Assembly: GCA_963981505.1 (NCBI GenBank)
Contig: CAXCEI010000008.1
Span: forward strand, 1-48,847
Source: OPU3-GD-OMZ sp001901525
GTDB lineage: Bacteria; Pseudomonadota; Gammaproteobacteria; Methylococcales; Methylomonadaceae
Direction of reading: 5' to 3'
Length of the DNA: 48,847 bases
In this document: one piece after another, positions 15,798 to 23,394 of the stretch
Numbering within the stretch: the stretch's first letter is position 1
Layout: every line of letters begins with the position of its first letter
The notes under the pieces: generated by a model
Seen by the model: the letters and a program-made list of their open reading frames with translations, nothing else
Database searches by the model: none
What the model was told of the DNA's origin: nothing
Program-made: the position numbers and the translations under genes

Positions 15798-16957
15798 GAT
15801 AAAACTTTTTCCTTGTAAATAAGTAATTGATAGACGACCCGAGCACGTTGCTTCAACATTTCAACGAGTCTCTCAGTATCTTGCTCAGCCGCAATAATAC
15901 TGCAAATAGGGCTATTAATGGGAATTATTACACCTGATTGAGGCTTATCCAAGACCCAGCCTGGCCATTCAATTTGTTCCGGAATAAACAATTCATAATA
16001 GGCATACAACACCTGATAGCCACGGCAATAATCAATCGGTTGCACGGGAAGATCAGGAAAGTAACCCAAACACCCCTGAACATGATGATCAAACAGCTTA
16101 CGCTGACTATAGCCGTCATAAAGCATCAGACTTGCTGAAGGCCTCGGGTTAATTTCAAGTACCCATAACTGGTCCTTAGCAAAAATAAAATCCAGACTAT
16201 TCAACCCCACCAAAGAAAATGCACTTGCTAAGTGATTAAGCCAACTTAACAATTGCTGACAGTGCTCAGCACTCAACTCTGGAAAATGCCTGATTCCAGA
16301 AAAAACAAAGGGGTGTTTAGCCTGATCACCCTCAACCCATTGGCAGTTAAAACCGATAGCTTGCACATTTTTTCCATTGCTCACAAAAAGCACTGAACCC
16401 ACAGACCCTTTTTGATAACGCTGCCAATAAACCGTATCCTCGATCGATTCAAGTGAATCATAAAAATGAATCCTCTCCCCCCCTTCACCTGACAGCGGTT
16501 TAACAAGCCATCGACTGCCAACAACGCGTGGCTGAGTAAAATACGTTTCTAAAAAGGGGATTTGTAAGCGCTGAAGAGTGCTAAAGAAAAAGTATTTATC
16601 TTGGACACGCTGAAATGTTGCAAAGGTATTTCCCCAAACAATAAATTGCTGAGAAAGCCAGCTTAACGTTTCTAAATGGGCTTCAAAGCCACTGCCATAA
16701 ACCAGTCCTTCAACGTCAAAATAATGCTTAATATTATTAACAATCGGCTCTAAACACAGTCGGGATAAATCGTTAACTACCCAATTATGCAGAGTAATCT
16801 GCTCGGTTTCTTGATCACCAAAACGATCAATGACTAAAGGTGTCCACTTAGCGCGGCGGGCAGACGTTGCCAACATTCGTCCTGAATTGGCAATAATAAG
16901 GACCTTTTTACTCAACGATGATTCTTGCACCTTGATTGGTGGCCCGGGTAATGACAT
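15767..16957 (-). CDS. ATP-grasp protein of the H4MPT cluster (Orf5-like)
   Basis: A protein of up to 396 residues with an ATP-grasp fold: RWLVKPLSGEGGERIHFY carries the ATP-binding lysine and LDFIFAKDQLWVLEINPRPS the metal ligands. The position between beta-RFAP synthase and mch matches Orf5 of methylotroph clusters. The start is uncertain. The ATG at 16957 overlaps the upstream gene by 50 bases. A TTG at 16915, giving LSKKVLIIANSGRMLATSA as the first residues, looks more like relatives and overlaps by only 8 bases. It also overlaps mch by 31 bases. It presumably makes an amide or similar bond in cofactor assembly; no substrate can be named. Confidence 0.78.
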   Translation of the reverse strand: MSLPGPPIKVQESSLSKKVLIIANSGRMLATSARRAKWTPLVIDRFGDQETEQITLHNWVVNDLSRLCLEPIVNNIKHYFDVEGLVYGSGFEAHLETLSWLSQQFIVWGNTFATFQRVQDKYFFFSTLQRLQIPFLETYFTQPRVVGSRWLVKPLSGEGGERIHFYDSLESIEDTVYWQRYQKGSVGSVLFVSNGKNVQAIGFNCQWVEGDQAKHPFVFSGIRHFPELSAEHCQQLLSWLNHLASAFSLVGLNSLDFIFAKDQLWVLEINPRPSASLMLYDGYSQRKLFDHHVQGCLGYFPDLPVQPIDYCRGYQVLYAYYELFIPEQIEWPGWVLDKPQSGVIIPINSPICSIIAAEQDTERLVEMLKQRARVVYQLLIYKEKVLSCNFMPVLIN

Positions 16958-17870
16958 AGTCTAAATTAACCAAGTTTTTGAATCGTTGTTTCGCTGCACT
17001 CACCAGTTCACTTGCTTGTTGATCATTTGAAACGGCACAAAAGCCGGTCGGCCCCCATGATGTTTGGCCGATTGCGACAGCACCTTGCCTTGAACACCAC
17101 GCCATCACTTCGCCCACTTCACGACTTGTGAAAGCCCCCCCTTGGGCGGGTGCAAAATAGTCGCCAACGGATCGTTGCAATTGTGTAATCACGGCGCCAA
17201 ATTCATCCAGATTTTGTTCGGCTACGGCCGGCAACCCTTGCATCAGTAACAAATAACATAATCTGGCGGCCTCCTCTTTAGAAAAAGGAGGTAACTTTTT
17301 AAAGGCTTGTATTTCACCATCACCGTGTAAACCCTGACCGCGACGATCTAACAATAAAATAAAACGCCAATCCTCGGGAACCGACATTTGCACAAGCACC
17401 GGCGGCGTAATGGTTTGTTTCCCACGCCCCCCATCAACCACAAGCCCACCTTTTTCAAAAACACCAATCCCAATGCCTGAACGCCCCCCTCGGTCAGTCA
17501 AATGGGCAATATCACGAATAGAAAGATCCAATTGATAAAAAACATTAAGCGCCATCCCTACCGCTAATGCTAACTGGGTTCCTGATCCTAAACCAATATG
17601 CGCTGGAATCGCAGACTGAACATCTACATGCACTTGATCTGATACCCCCAGTTTTTGACATAATTGCTGTACACACTGCTGCGTCCTCTCCGGCGCCTGT
17701 GCATTCACATAACTTCGGTATGAAGCGGTTAACGAAAGTTTGGTTTCAAAATCATTCAGCGCCAAACCGATACTACCAAAATAACGATTCAATGAACCAC
17801 TGAGATCAATAAAACCCATGTGTAATCGAGCCGGCGCAATAACAGTAACTTTAGTCGGTGTGGTATTCAA
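16908..17870 (-). CDS. mptG: Beta-ribofuranosylaminobenzene 5'-phosphate synthase
   Basis: A 320-residue GHMP-kinase-fold enzyme that condenses p-aminobenzoate with phosphoribosyl pyrophosphate, releasing CO2 and pyrophosphate: the first committed step of H4MPT synthesis. Visible hallmarks are APARLHMGFIDLSG (residues 12-25), IPAHIGLGSGTQLALAVG (88-105), RSGIGIGVFEKGG and GLHGDGE. The start appears to be TTG at 17870, since no ATG or GTG lies close upstream in frame. PabB at 7801-9183 leads to its aromatic substrate. It is the third gene of the operon that begins with the nucleotidyltransferase. Confidence 0.95.
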   Translation of the reverse strand: MNTTPTKVTVIAPARLHMGFIDLSGSLNRYFGSIGLALNDFETKLSLTASYRSYVNAQAPERTQQCVQQLCQKLGVSDQVHVDVQSAIPAHIGLGSGTQLALAVGMALNVFYQLDLSIRDIAHLTDRGGRSGIGIGVFEKGGLVVDGGRGKQTITPPVLVQMSVPEDWRFILLLDRRGQGLHGDGEIQAFKKLPPFSKEEAARLCYLLLMQGLPAVAEQNLDEFGAVITQLQRSVGDYFAPAQGGAFTSREVGEVMAWCSRQGAVAIGQTSWGPTGFCAVSNDQQASELVSAAKQRFKNLVNLDYVITRATNQGARIIVE

Positions 17871-17951
17871 GAAACAAACAGAAGATTAAGTAATGATAGA
17901 TAAAAGAATTATACCTAATCAACCAATCTGGCGGAAATTATTACATCGTAA

Positions 17952-18611
17952 TCAAAACAATAGTTGCTCTAACTCCATTAAATCACTGCACAGATACACT
18001 TTTTCTAAATCGACTCCCGCCTGGCTTAAATAAAACTCAGGCACCCAAACAGGTATAGCCCCGGCAACTTGGGCCGCTTCAACACCCACAACAGAGTCTT
18101 CAATCACCAAGCATTGCCCGACAGGAAGACCTAAGACCCGTGCTGCCAACAAGAAAATATCAGGTGCAGGTTTACCCCGCTTAACCTGGTCGCGGGTCAC
18201 TTTATTCGGAAACAAATGTGCTATTCCGGCAATGTCTATATTGCGCTCAGCATTTTCACTTAAACTATTGGTGGCTAAGCAATACGGTATTTGTCGCTCC
18301 GTTAATGCCGCTAACAAATCAAAAACACCGGGTTTAACAGCAAGACCCTCTGCATCTACATAGTCATGCCACTGTTCAGCGCTGATCTTACGGAACAGTG
18401 CCACATCAAAATCAGTTCCACACTGTTCCAAAAAAATTCGTTCAATAGACTCATATTGCAAGCCACTTAATCGCTGATAAAAATTTTGAGAAAACGAGTA
18501 CCCCATCGTTTCCAAAGCAGAACACCAAGCAATCCGATAGGTTTTTTCAGTGTCTAAGACCAATCCATCCAGATCCAGGATAACCGCTGAAAATTCAGGA
18601 CGTTTGATCAT
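17952..18611 (-). CDS. HAD-superfamily phosphatase (beta-phosphoglucomutase-like) at the head of the H4MPT operon
   Basis: A 219-residue HAD hydrolase with a cap domain. Motif I is DLDGLVLD (Asp13 and Asp15), motif II ATNS, motif III the lysine in KRGKPAPD and motif IV IEDSVVG. It overlaps the nucleotidyltransferase gene by 17 bases and is followed after 81 bases by beta-RFAP synthase. H4MPT synthesis is thought to need removal of the 5'-phosphate from the ribofuranosyl-aminobenzene product before the second ribose is attached, so this phosphatase is a reasonable candidate. That link is inferred from position. It could also be a general sugar-phosphate phosphatase. Confidence 0.78.
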   Translation of the reverse strand: MIKRPEFSAVILDLDGLVLDTEKTYRIAWCSALETMGYSFSQNFYQRLSGLQYESIERIFLEQCGTDFDVALFRKISAEQWHDYVDAEGLAVKPGVFDLLAALTERQIPYCLATNSLSENAERNIDIAGIAHLFPNKVTRDQVKRGKPAPDIFLLAARVLGLPVGQCLVIEDSVVGVEAAQVAGAIPVWVPEFYLSQAGVDLEKVYLCSDLMELEQLLF

Positions 18612-19542
18612 GACTAATAACTTTCAAATATTCGCCCGCCGCTTCACGACTGGAACCCACGACAATACGTTTTTGACCCTTTTCATCTTGCTCCAAAAAA
18701 CCAGAAACCATCACACGCTCTCCTTTTTCAGCCTGGCCCGTATAGGTGGGCGTATAACAACAGATTTCCTTAATCTCGGGGTGATCAATAACAAATATCG
18801 CCGGATGATCAAAAGCCTTATCACTCTTCACAATTGTCGCAGTCAATTTAATCGCACCTTGTTTTTTATACCTTACCGGGTATTCTTCAACGTTTTCAGC
18901 AACATAACTAATATCGAATTTTCGCCCTGCAAACAAACCTTTATTAAATTTCCTACGTTCATGCCAACAATACTCAGCGAAAGTTAACTCACAAGCCCGA
19001 CGTTTAAATGACGCTTGCCACGCCTCAACCGTTAACGGCGCAATCCCTGCTTTATGGAATGAACTAATAATTTCCCGGGCCGTCATAAAGGTCGCCCGGT
19101 CATAAATCACCACATCCATATCCGAAGCACTGTTGTGACATCCTAAAAGAATTGATCCAGTGACTCCCAACTGGGAAACCGGCAACCCTTGGGCTTCAAG
19201 AACGCCCACTAACCCAATTAAATCCTTAATAACGGAGGAGTTAGGTTTAGCTACATTGATTATTTCCCTGAGTCGACGACGTGGTTGATAGTGATGACAA
19301 ACATCATCAAGCGACACCGCATGCAAAAAAACATCTTTACTCGGTGAAAAATAACGATATTGTGGAAACTGATCGGCTAATAATCTGTTCGCCTGCTCGG
19401 TATCAACCTTAACCCATTGACCACTTTTATTAACATAACGCAAAAAACACAAAACCCGCCCTTGCTCCAGACCCGTTTCAACGACTGCAAAAACAAGCCC
19501 CTCCCGGGTCTGAATAAAATCTTTTGCTAAAAAAGTTTTCAT
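18595..19542 (-). CDS. Predicted nucleotidyltransferase (COG1665-like, archaeal type)
   Basis: A 315-residue protein starting at ATG 19542 (MKTFLAKDFIQTREGLVFAV); the frame is open to 19587 but the first 15 residues look like non-coding leader. The nucleotidyltransferase signature GS-x9-SDMD is at residues 129-143 (GVTGSILLGCHNSASDMDVV). The N-terminal domain (GRVLCFLRYV) and the C-terminal part resemble a family found mainly in archaea, annotated only as predicted nucleotidyltransferase. It is the first gene of the operon with the HAD phosphatase and beta-RFAP synthase. A nucleotidyl-transfer step is not part of the accepted H4MPT pathway, so its role is open. Confidence 0.7.
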   Translation of the reverse strand: MKTFLAKDFIQTREGLVFAVVETGLEQGRVLCFLRYVNKSGQWVKVDTEQANRLLADQFPQYRYFSPSKDVFLHAVSLDDVCHHYQPRRRLREIINVAKPNSSVIKDLIGLVGVLEAQGLPVSQLGVTGSILLGCHNSASDMDVVIYDRATFMTAREIISSFHKAGIAPLTVEAWQASFKRRACELTFAEYCWHERRKFNKGLFAGRKFDISYVAENVEEYPVRYKKQGAIKLTATIVKSDKAFDHPAIFVIDHPEIKEICCYTPTYTGQAEKGERVMVSGFLEQDEKGQKRIVVGSSREAAGEYLKVISHDQTS

Positions 19543-19887
19543 CTTAATCTCATAAAAATAATCTCTCATTAGCCTAACATGACCCAAATACCCGTCACTT
19601 AATAAAACCCAAAATACTGATTAGTAAGCACTAACTGTTCCCATCAGCGTGAAACTTTCGAGTTTAACCTCCGCACCAGTATGGCACTTAAGACTGAACT
19701 ACTGCACCAAAAAGCACAATTACCCATCCATTTCCAATATCACATTGATAAAACAAACTCAATCCCTTATGCTCTACGCTGGATTTTTTGCAGGTTTTTC
19801 GCTATTTCAACTACCTCGACAAATTCATAGAAATAACAAACGAATATACCCATTAATAATTACCACCTAATATTTGAGGAAGAACCA
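19543..19887. other. Divergent intergenic region between the H4MPT operon and pntA
   Basis: About 345 bases without a convincing gene. It should hold the promoters of the minus-strand H4MPT operon and of pntAB; only the pntAB one could be placed with some confidence. A 73-codon frame at 19649-19870 has no ribosome-binding site and no recognisable protein. Confidence 0.5.
19745..19773 (+). promoter_or_regulatory. Candidate sigma-70 promoter of pntAB
   Basis: TTGATA (19745-19750), a 17-base spacer and TATGCT (19768-19773) make a good -35/-10 pair. Transcription would start near 19780, giving a leader of roughly 107 bases before pntA. Confidence 0.5.
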
Positions 19888-21456
19888 ATGAAGATCGGTA
19901 TACCTAAAGAGGTTCACAGTGGCGAGGCACGTGTAGCGACGACCCCCGTTATTGTAGAACAACTCATAAAACTCGGCTTTAGTGTTTCAGTAGAAGCCGG
20001 CGCAGGCAAAGCAGCTAACTTCTCTGACAAAGCGTATAAGGATGCAGGCGCCTCTATAAATAAGAGTGCCGAAAAGCTCTGGGCTGATGCTGATATTATT
20101 TTTAAAGTCAGAGCACCTGAACTGCACCCTAAATTAAAAGTCGACGAAGTCGAGCTTTTATCTAAAGGTAAGCACTTAATCAGTTTTATCTGGCCCGCAC
20201 AAAATGAAGACCTTATGAAGCGTCTGGCTGCCAAAAAGGTAACCGTACTGGGCATGGAATGCGTTCCACGGATTTCACGCGCACAAAAGTGTGACGCACT
20301 CAGTTCAATGGCTAACATTGCGGGTTACCGAGCAGTCGTAGAGGCTGCACAACATTTTGGACGCTTTTTTACCGGTCAAATTACTGCTGCAGGTAAAGTT
20401 CCTCCTGCCAAGGTACTGGTTATAGGCGCCGGTGTTGCTGGTCTTGCCGCTATTGGTGCTGCGAAAAGTATGGGCGCCATTGTTCGCTCCTTCGATACCC
20501 GACCTGAAGTTAAAGAGCAAGTCGAAAGTATGGATGCTGAATTCTTAATGCTGGACTTTGAAGAAGATGGCGCTGGTTCCGGTGGTTATGCTAAAACCAT
20601 GAGTAAAGAATTCATTGCTGCTGAAATGGATCTTTTTGCCGAACAAGCAAAAGATGTTGACATCATTATTACTACAGCCTTAATTCCAGGTAGACCTGCC
20701 CCTGAATTAATCACCAAAGAAATGGTTGCATCCATGAAACCCGGCAGCGTTATTGTTGACTTGGCTGCGGAGCAAGGCGGAAACTGCAAATTATCTGAAG
20801 CCGGGAAAGTTGTTATCAAAAACAACGTATCCATTATTGGTTACACGGACCTTCCAAGCCGCATGGCTGCACAGTCCAGCCAACTATACGGCACTAACCT
20901 ACGGCACCTACTGACAGAACTCTCACCTGAAAAAAATGGTGAAATAGACGTCAATATGGATGATGAGATGATCCGTGGCGCCACTGTTATTAAAGAAGGA
21001 AAAATAACCTGGCCTCCACCACCTCCTACATTATCTGCAGCACCCAAAGCTAGTGCTAAAGTTGAAGAGAGTCCCGCTGCAGAACCTATTAAAGAGAAAA
21101 AACCACTACTTCCTGCCTCGGTGACGCAGTTCATCCCACTTATTCTGGGCGGTGCAGCTCTTTATATGGTTGGCGCATCGGCACCCGCATCCTTCATGAC
21201 ACACTTTACTGTTTTTGTTTTGGCGTGTTTTATTGGTTATCAAGTGATCTGGAACGTTTCTGCGTCTTTACATACCCCGCTCATGAGCGTAACCAATGCG
21301 ATTAGTGGCATTATTGTTATTGGCGCACTGGTCCAAATTTCATCCCCGGGTTTTATGATTACAGTACTATCGGGACTCGCCATTTTAATCGCTTCAATCA
21401 ACATTGCGGGTGGGTTCTTAGTCACCCGACGCATGTTGGAAATGTTCAAGAAATAA
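19888..21456 (+). CDS. pntA: NAD(P) transhydrogenase subunit alpha
   Basis: A 522-residue subunit of the proton-driven transhydrogenase, which passes hydride from NADH to NADP. The N-terminal part (MKIGIPKEVHSGEARVATTP) and the dinucleotide loop GAGVAGLAAIGAAKSMGA (from residue 180) form the NAD(H) domain. A Pro- and Ala-rich linker (PPPPPTLSAAPKA) leads to a C-terminal membrane part with about four helices. This is the fused PntA form of enterobacteria, not the split form. A strong TGAGGAAG ribosome-binding site precedes the ATG. PntB follows after 13 bases. It would supply NADPH for biosynthesis in a C1-using cell. Confidence 0.97.
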   Translation: MKIGIPKEVHSGEARVATTPVIVEQLIKLGFSVSVEAGAGKAANFSDKAYKDAGASINKSAEKLWADADIIFKVRAPELHPKLKVDEVELLSKGKHLISFIWPAQNEDLMKRLAAKKVTVLGMECVPRISRAQKCDALSSMANIAGYRAVVEAAQHFGRFFTGQITAAGKVPPAKVLVIGAGVAGLAAIGAAKSMGAIVRSFDTRPEVKEQVESMDAEFLMLDFEEDGAGSGGYAKTMSKEFIAAEMDLFAEQAKDVDIIITTALIPGRPAPELITKEMVASMKPGSVIVDLAAEQGGNCKLSEAGKVVIKNNVSIIGYTDLPSRMAAQSSQLYGTNLRHLLTELSPEKNGEIDVNMDDEMIRGATVIKEGKITWPPPPPTLSAAPKASAKVEESPAAEPIKEKKPLLPASVTQFIPLILGGAALYMVGASAPASFMTHFTVFVLACFIGYQVIWNVSASLHTPLMSVTNAISGIIVIGALVQISSPGFMITVLSGLAILIASINIAGGFLVTRRMLEMFKK

Positions 21457-21469
21457 GAGGAGTTAGAAC

Positions 21470-22861
21470 ATGTCTCAAGGTTTAGTTACAATGTCTTACA
21501 TTGCCGCTTCTGTCTTGTTTATCTTAAGTCTTAGTGGCTTAAGTAATCAAGAATCAGCTCGCCGCGGTAATTATTACGGCATGATCGGAATGGCTATCGC
21601 TATTGTTGCGACCATTATGAGTGATTCGGTCTCTTCTTATGTTGTGCTTATTATTGCGCTACTCATAGGAGGAGCCATTGGCGCTAAAGCCGCATTCAAG
21701 GTGCAAATGACCGAAATGCCCGAATTAGTGGCCATTATGCACAGTCTCGTTGGTATGGCAGCCGTTTTAGTCGGTTATGCTAATTTTATTGATCCCTCAT
21801 CAGCACTGACCGGTGTTGAAAAAACCATTCATGAAGTTGAAATTTATATCGGCATCCTTATTGGTGCGGTTACCTTTTCTGGCTCTGTGATCGCATTTGG
21901 TAAATTGAGTGGAAAGATCAGCGGCAACCCTGTTTTGATTCCAGGACGTCACTGGCTGAATCTCGGCTTACTCGTCACTTCAATATGGCTCTGCACACAA
22001 TTTGTTGCAGGTGCTGAAACTGGCGGTGGCACCTTCTCCCTATTGATCATGACGATCATCGCATTGGCTTTTGGCGTACACATGGTGATGGCTATTGGCG
22101 GTGCTGATATGCCCGTTGTCGTTTCTATGCTAAACAGTTACTCGGGGTGGGCAGCAGCAGCAACCGGTTTCATGCTAAACAATGATCTGTTAATTGTTAC
22201 CGGGGCCTTAGTTGGTAGTAGTGGTGCGATTCTAAGTTATATTATGTGTCGTGCTATGAACCGAAGCTTCGTTAGCGTTATTGCCGGTGGCTTTGGCACA
22301 ACCAGTGGCGGTCCGGCCGCAACAGTAGAAGGTGAAGTTGTTGAAATCAACGTTTCAGAAACAACAGCATTACTAAAAGATTCAAAAAATATCATGATTA
22401 TTCCAGGTTATGGTATGGCCGTTGCCCAAGCACAGCACACCGTTAATGAAATCACCAAGCTACTGAATGGAAAAGGCAAAAATGTCCGCTTTGGCATTCA
22501 TCCTGTTGCTGGTCGTATGCCCGGTCACATGAATGTATTGTTAGCAGAAGCTAAAGTGCCTTACGATGTGGTTTTTGAAATGGATGAAATCAACGATGAC
22601 TTTCCAAATACCGATGTCACTATTGTTATTGGTGCTAATGATATTGTTAATCCGTCCGCATTAGATGACCCCAACAGCCCGATCGCTGGAATGCCGGTCT
22701 TGGAATGTTGGAAAGGTGAAAACACTATCGTTCTTAAACGAAGCATGGCCTCAGGTTATGCCGGTGTTGATAATCCATTGTTTGTTCATGAGAAAACGCA
22801 AATGTTATTCGGCGATGCCAATACCAGCTTGCAAGCGGTACTCAAAGAACTGCAGGATTAA
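21470..22861 (+). CDS. pntB: NAD(P) transhydrogenase subunit beta
   Basis: A 463-residue partner of PntA. The first 265 residues are a chain of membrane helices forming the proton path, including GGADMPVVVSMLNSYSGWAA. The C-terminal cytoplasmic domain binds NADP(H), with IIPGYGMAVAQAQH, GIHPVAGRMPGHMNVLLAEA and DVTIVIGANDIVNP. The start has a strong AGAGGAG ribosome-binding site in the 13-base gap after pntA, so the two are co-translated. A terminator follows directly. Confidence 0.97.
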   Translation: MSQGLVTMSYIAASVLFILSLSGLSNQESARRGNYYGMIGMAIAIVATIMSDSVSSYVVLIIALLIGGAIGAKAAFKVQMTEMPELVAIMHSLVGMAAVLVGYANFIDPSSALTGVEKTIHEVEIYIGILIGAVTFSGSVIAFGKLSGKISGNPVLIPGRHWLNLGLLVTSIWLCTQFVAGAETGGGTFSLLIMTIIALAFGVHMVMAIGGADMPVVVSMLNSYSGWAAAATGFMLNNDLLIVTGALVGSSGAILSYIMCRAMNRSFVSVIAGGFGTTSGGPAATVEGEVVEINVSETTALLKDSKNIMIIPGYGMAVAQAQHTVNEITKLLNGKGKNVRFGIHPVAGRMPGHMNVLLAEAKVPYDVVFEMDEINDDFPNTDVTIVIGANDIVNPSALDDPNSPIAGMPVLECWKGENTIVLKRSMASGYAGVDNPLFVHEKTQMLFGDANTSLQAVLKELQD

Positions 22862-22870
22862 TCTTCAAAC

Positions 22871-22909
22871 AAAAAAAGGGCAACTAAAGAAATTTAGTTG
22901 CCCTTTTTT
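22871..22909. terminator. Rho-independent terminator after pntB
   Basis: A 14-bp perfect stem (AAAGGGCAACTAAA with its complement) around a GAAA-type loop ends in a run of seven T. A-runs on the left make it usable from both sides, for pntB and for the converging rhodanese gene. Confidence 0.9.
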
Positions 22910-22925
22910 ATTATCTCAAATTTAG

Positions 22926-23345
22926 TTATTTCTCTACAGATAGACCTGACGATATCCATTCCCTAATACCGGTACGGTAATAAAAAACGAATCCATTTTG
23001 CCAGCCCCAATCTAATGCTTTCTGAGAAGCCCACCCGGCTAACTCACTAGCATTACCTGAACAATAAAAAACAACGCGGCCACTCTTCTTGTTCACGAGC
23101 GTTGCCAACGACTGTTCTGTTAGATCGTTATAATCCAAATGCTTAGCACCCGGAACATGCCCTTGGTTATATTCTTCAATGGGACGCAAATCAATAAAAA
23201 CAAAACCGTCCTGACTCGATAACTTATAAGCTAAATAAGAGTCAGTTGTTGTTGCACCAATAACCTTACCCGGCGCTCCACCGGCCCAACCTTGAGAAAA
23301 ACTAACCAACATGACAACCATGCTTACTAACTGGATCTTACGCAT
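22926..23345 (-). CDS. Periplasmic rhodanese-domain protein
   Basis: A 139-residue protein with an N-terminal signal peptide (MRKIQLVSMVVMLVSF, cleavage probably near Ala21) and one rhodanese domain. VFIDLRPIEEYNQGHVPGAKH is the conserved entry motif (broken here by family variation) and the active-site Cys95 sits in YCSGNAS. The C-terminal GWQNGFVFYYRTGIREW is typical of single-domain exported rhodaneses, in which the loop stabilises a persulfide or other thiol adduct. It lies alone after thiC on the same strand, 49 bases downstream. The natural sulfur acceptor is unknown. Confidence 0.85.
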   Translation of the reverse strand: MRKIQLVSMVVMLVSFSQGWAGGAPGKVIGATTTDSYLAYKLSSQDGFVFIDLRPIEEYNQGHVPGAKHLDYNDLTEQSLATLVNKKSGRVVFYCSGNASELAGWASQKALDWGWQNGFVFYYRTGIREWISSGLSVEK

Positions 23346-23394
23346 CTTTACTTCTCCTGAAATTCAACCTTAAAATACAAATTAGAGTCAAGCT

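Noticed and set aside
19649..19870. A 73-codon frame upstream of pntA
   Set aside because: No ribosome-binding site, no recognisable protein, and it overlaps the candidate pntAB promoter.
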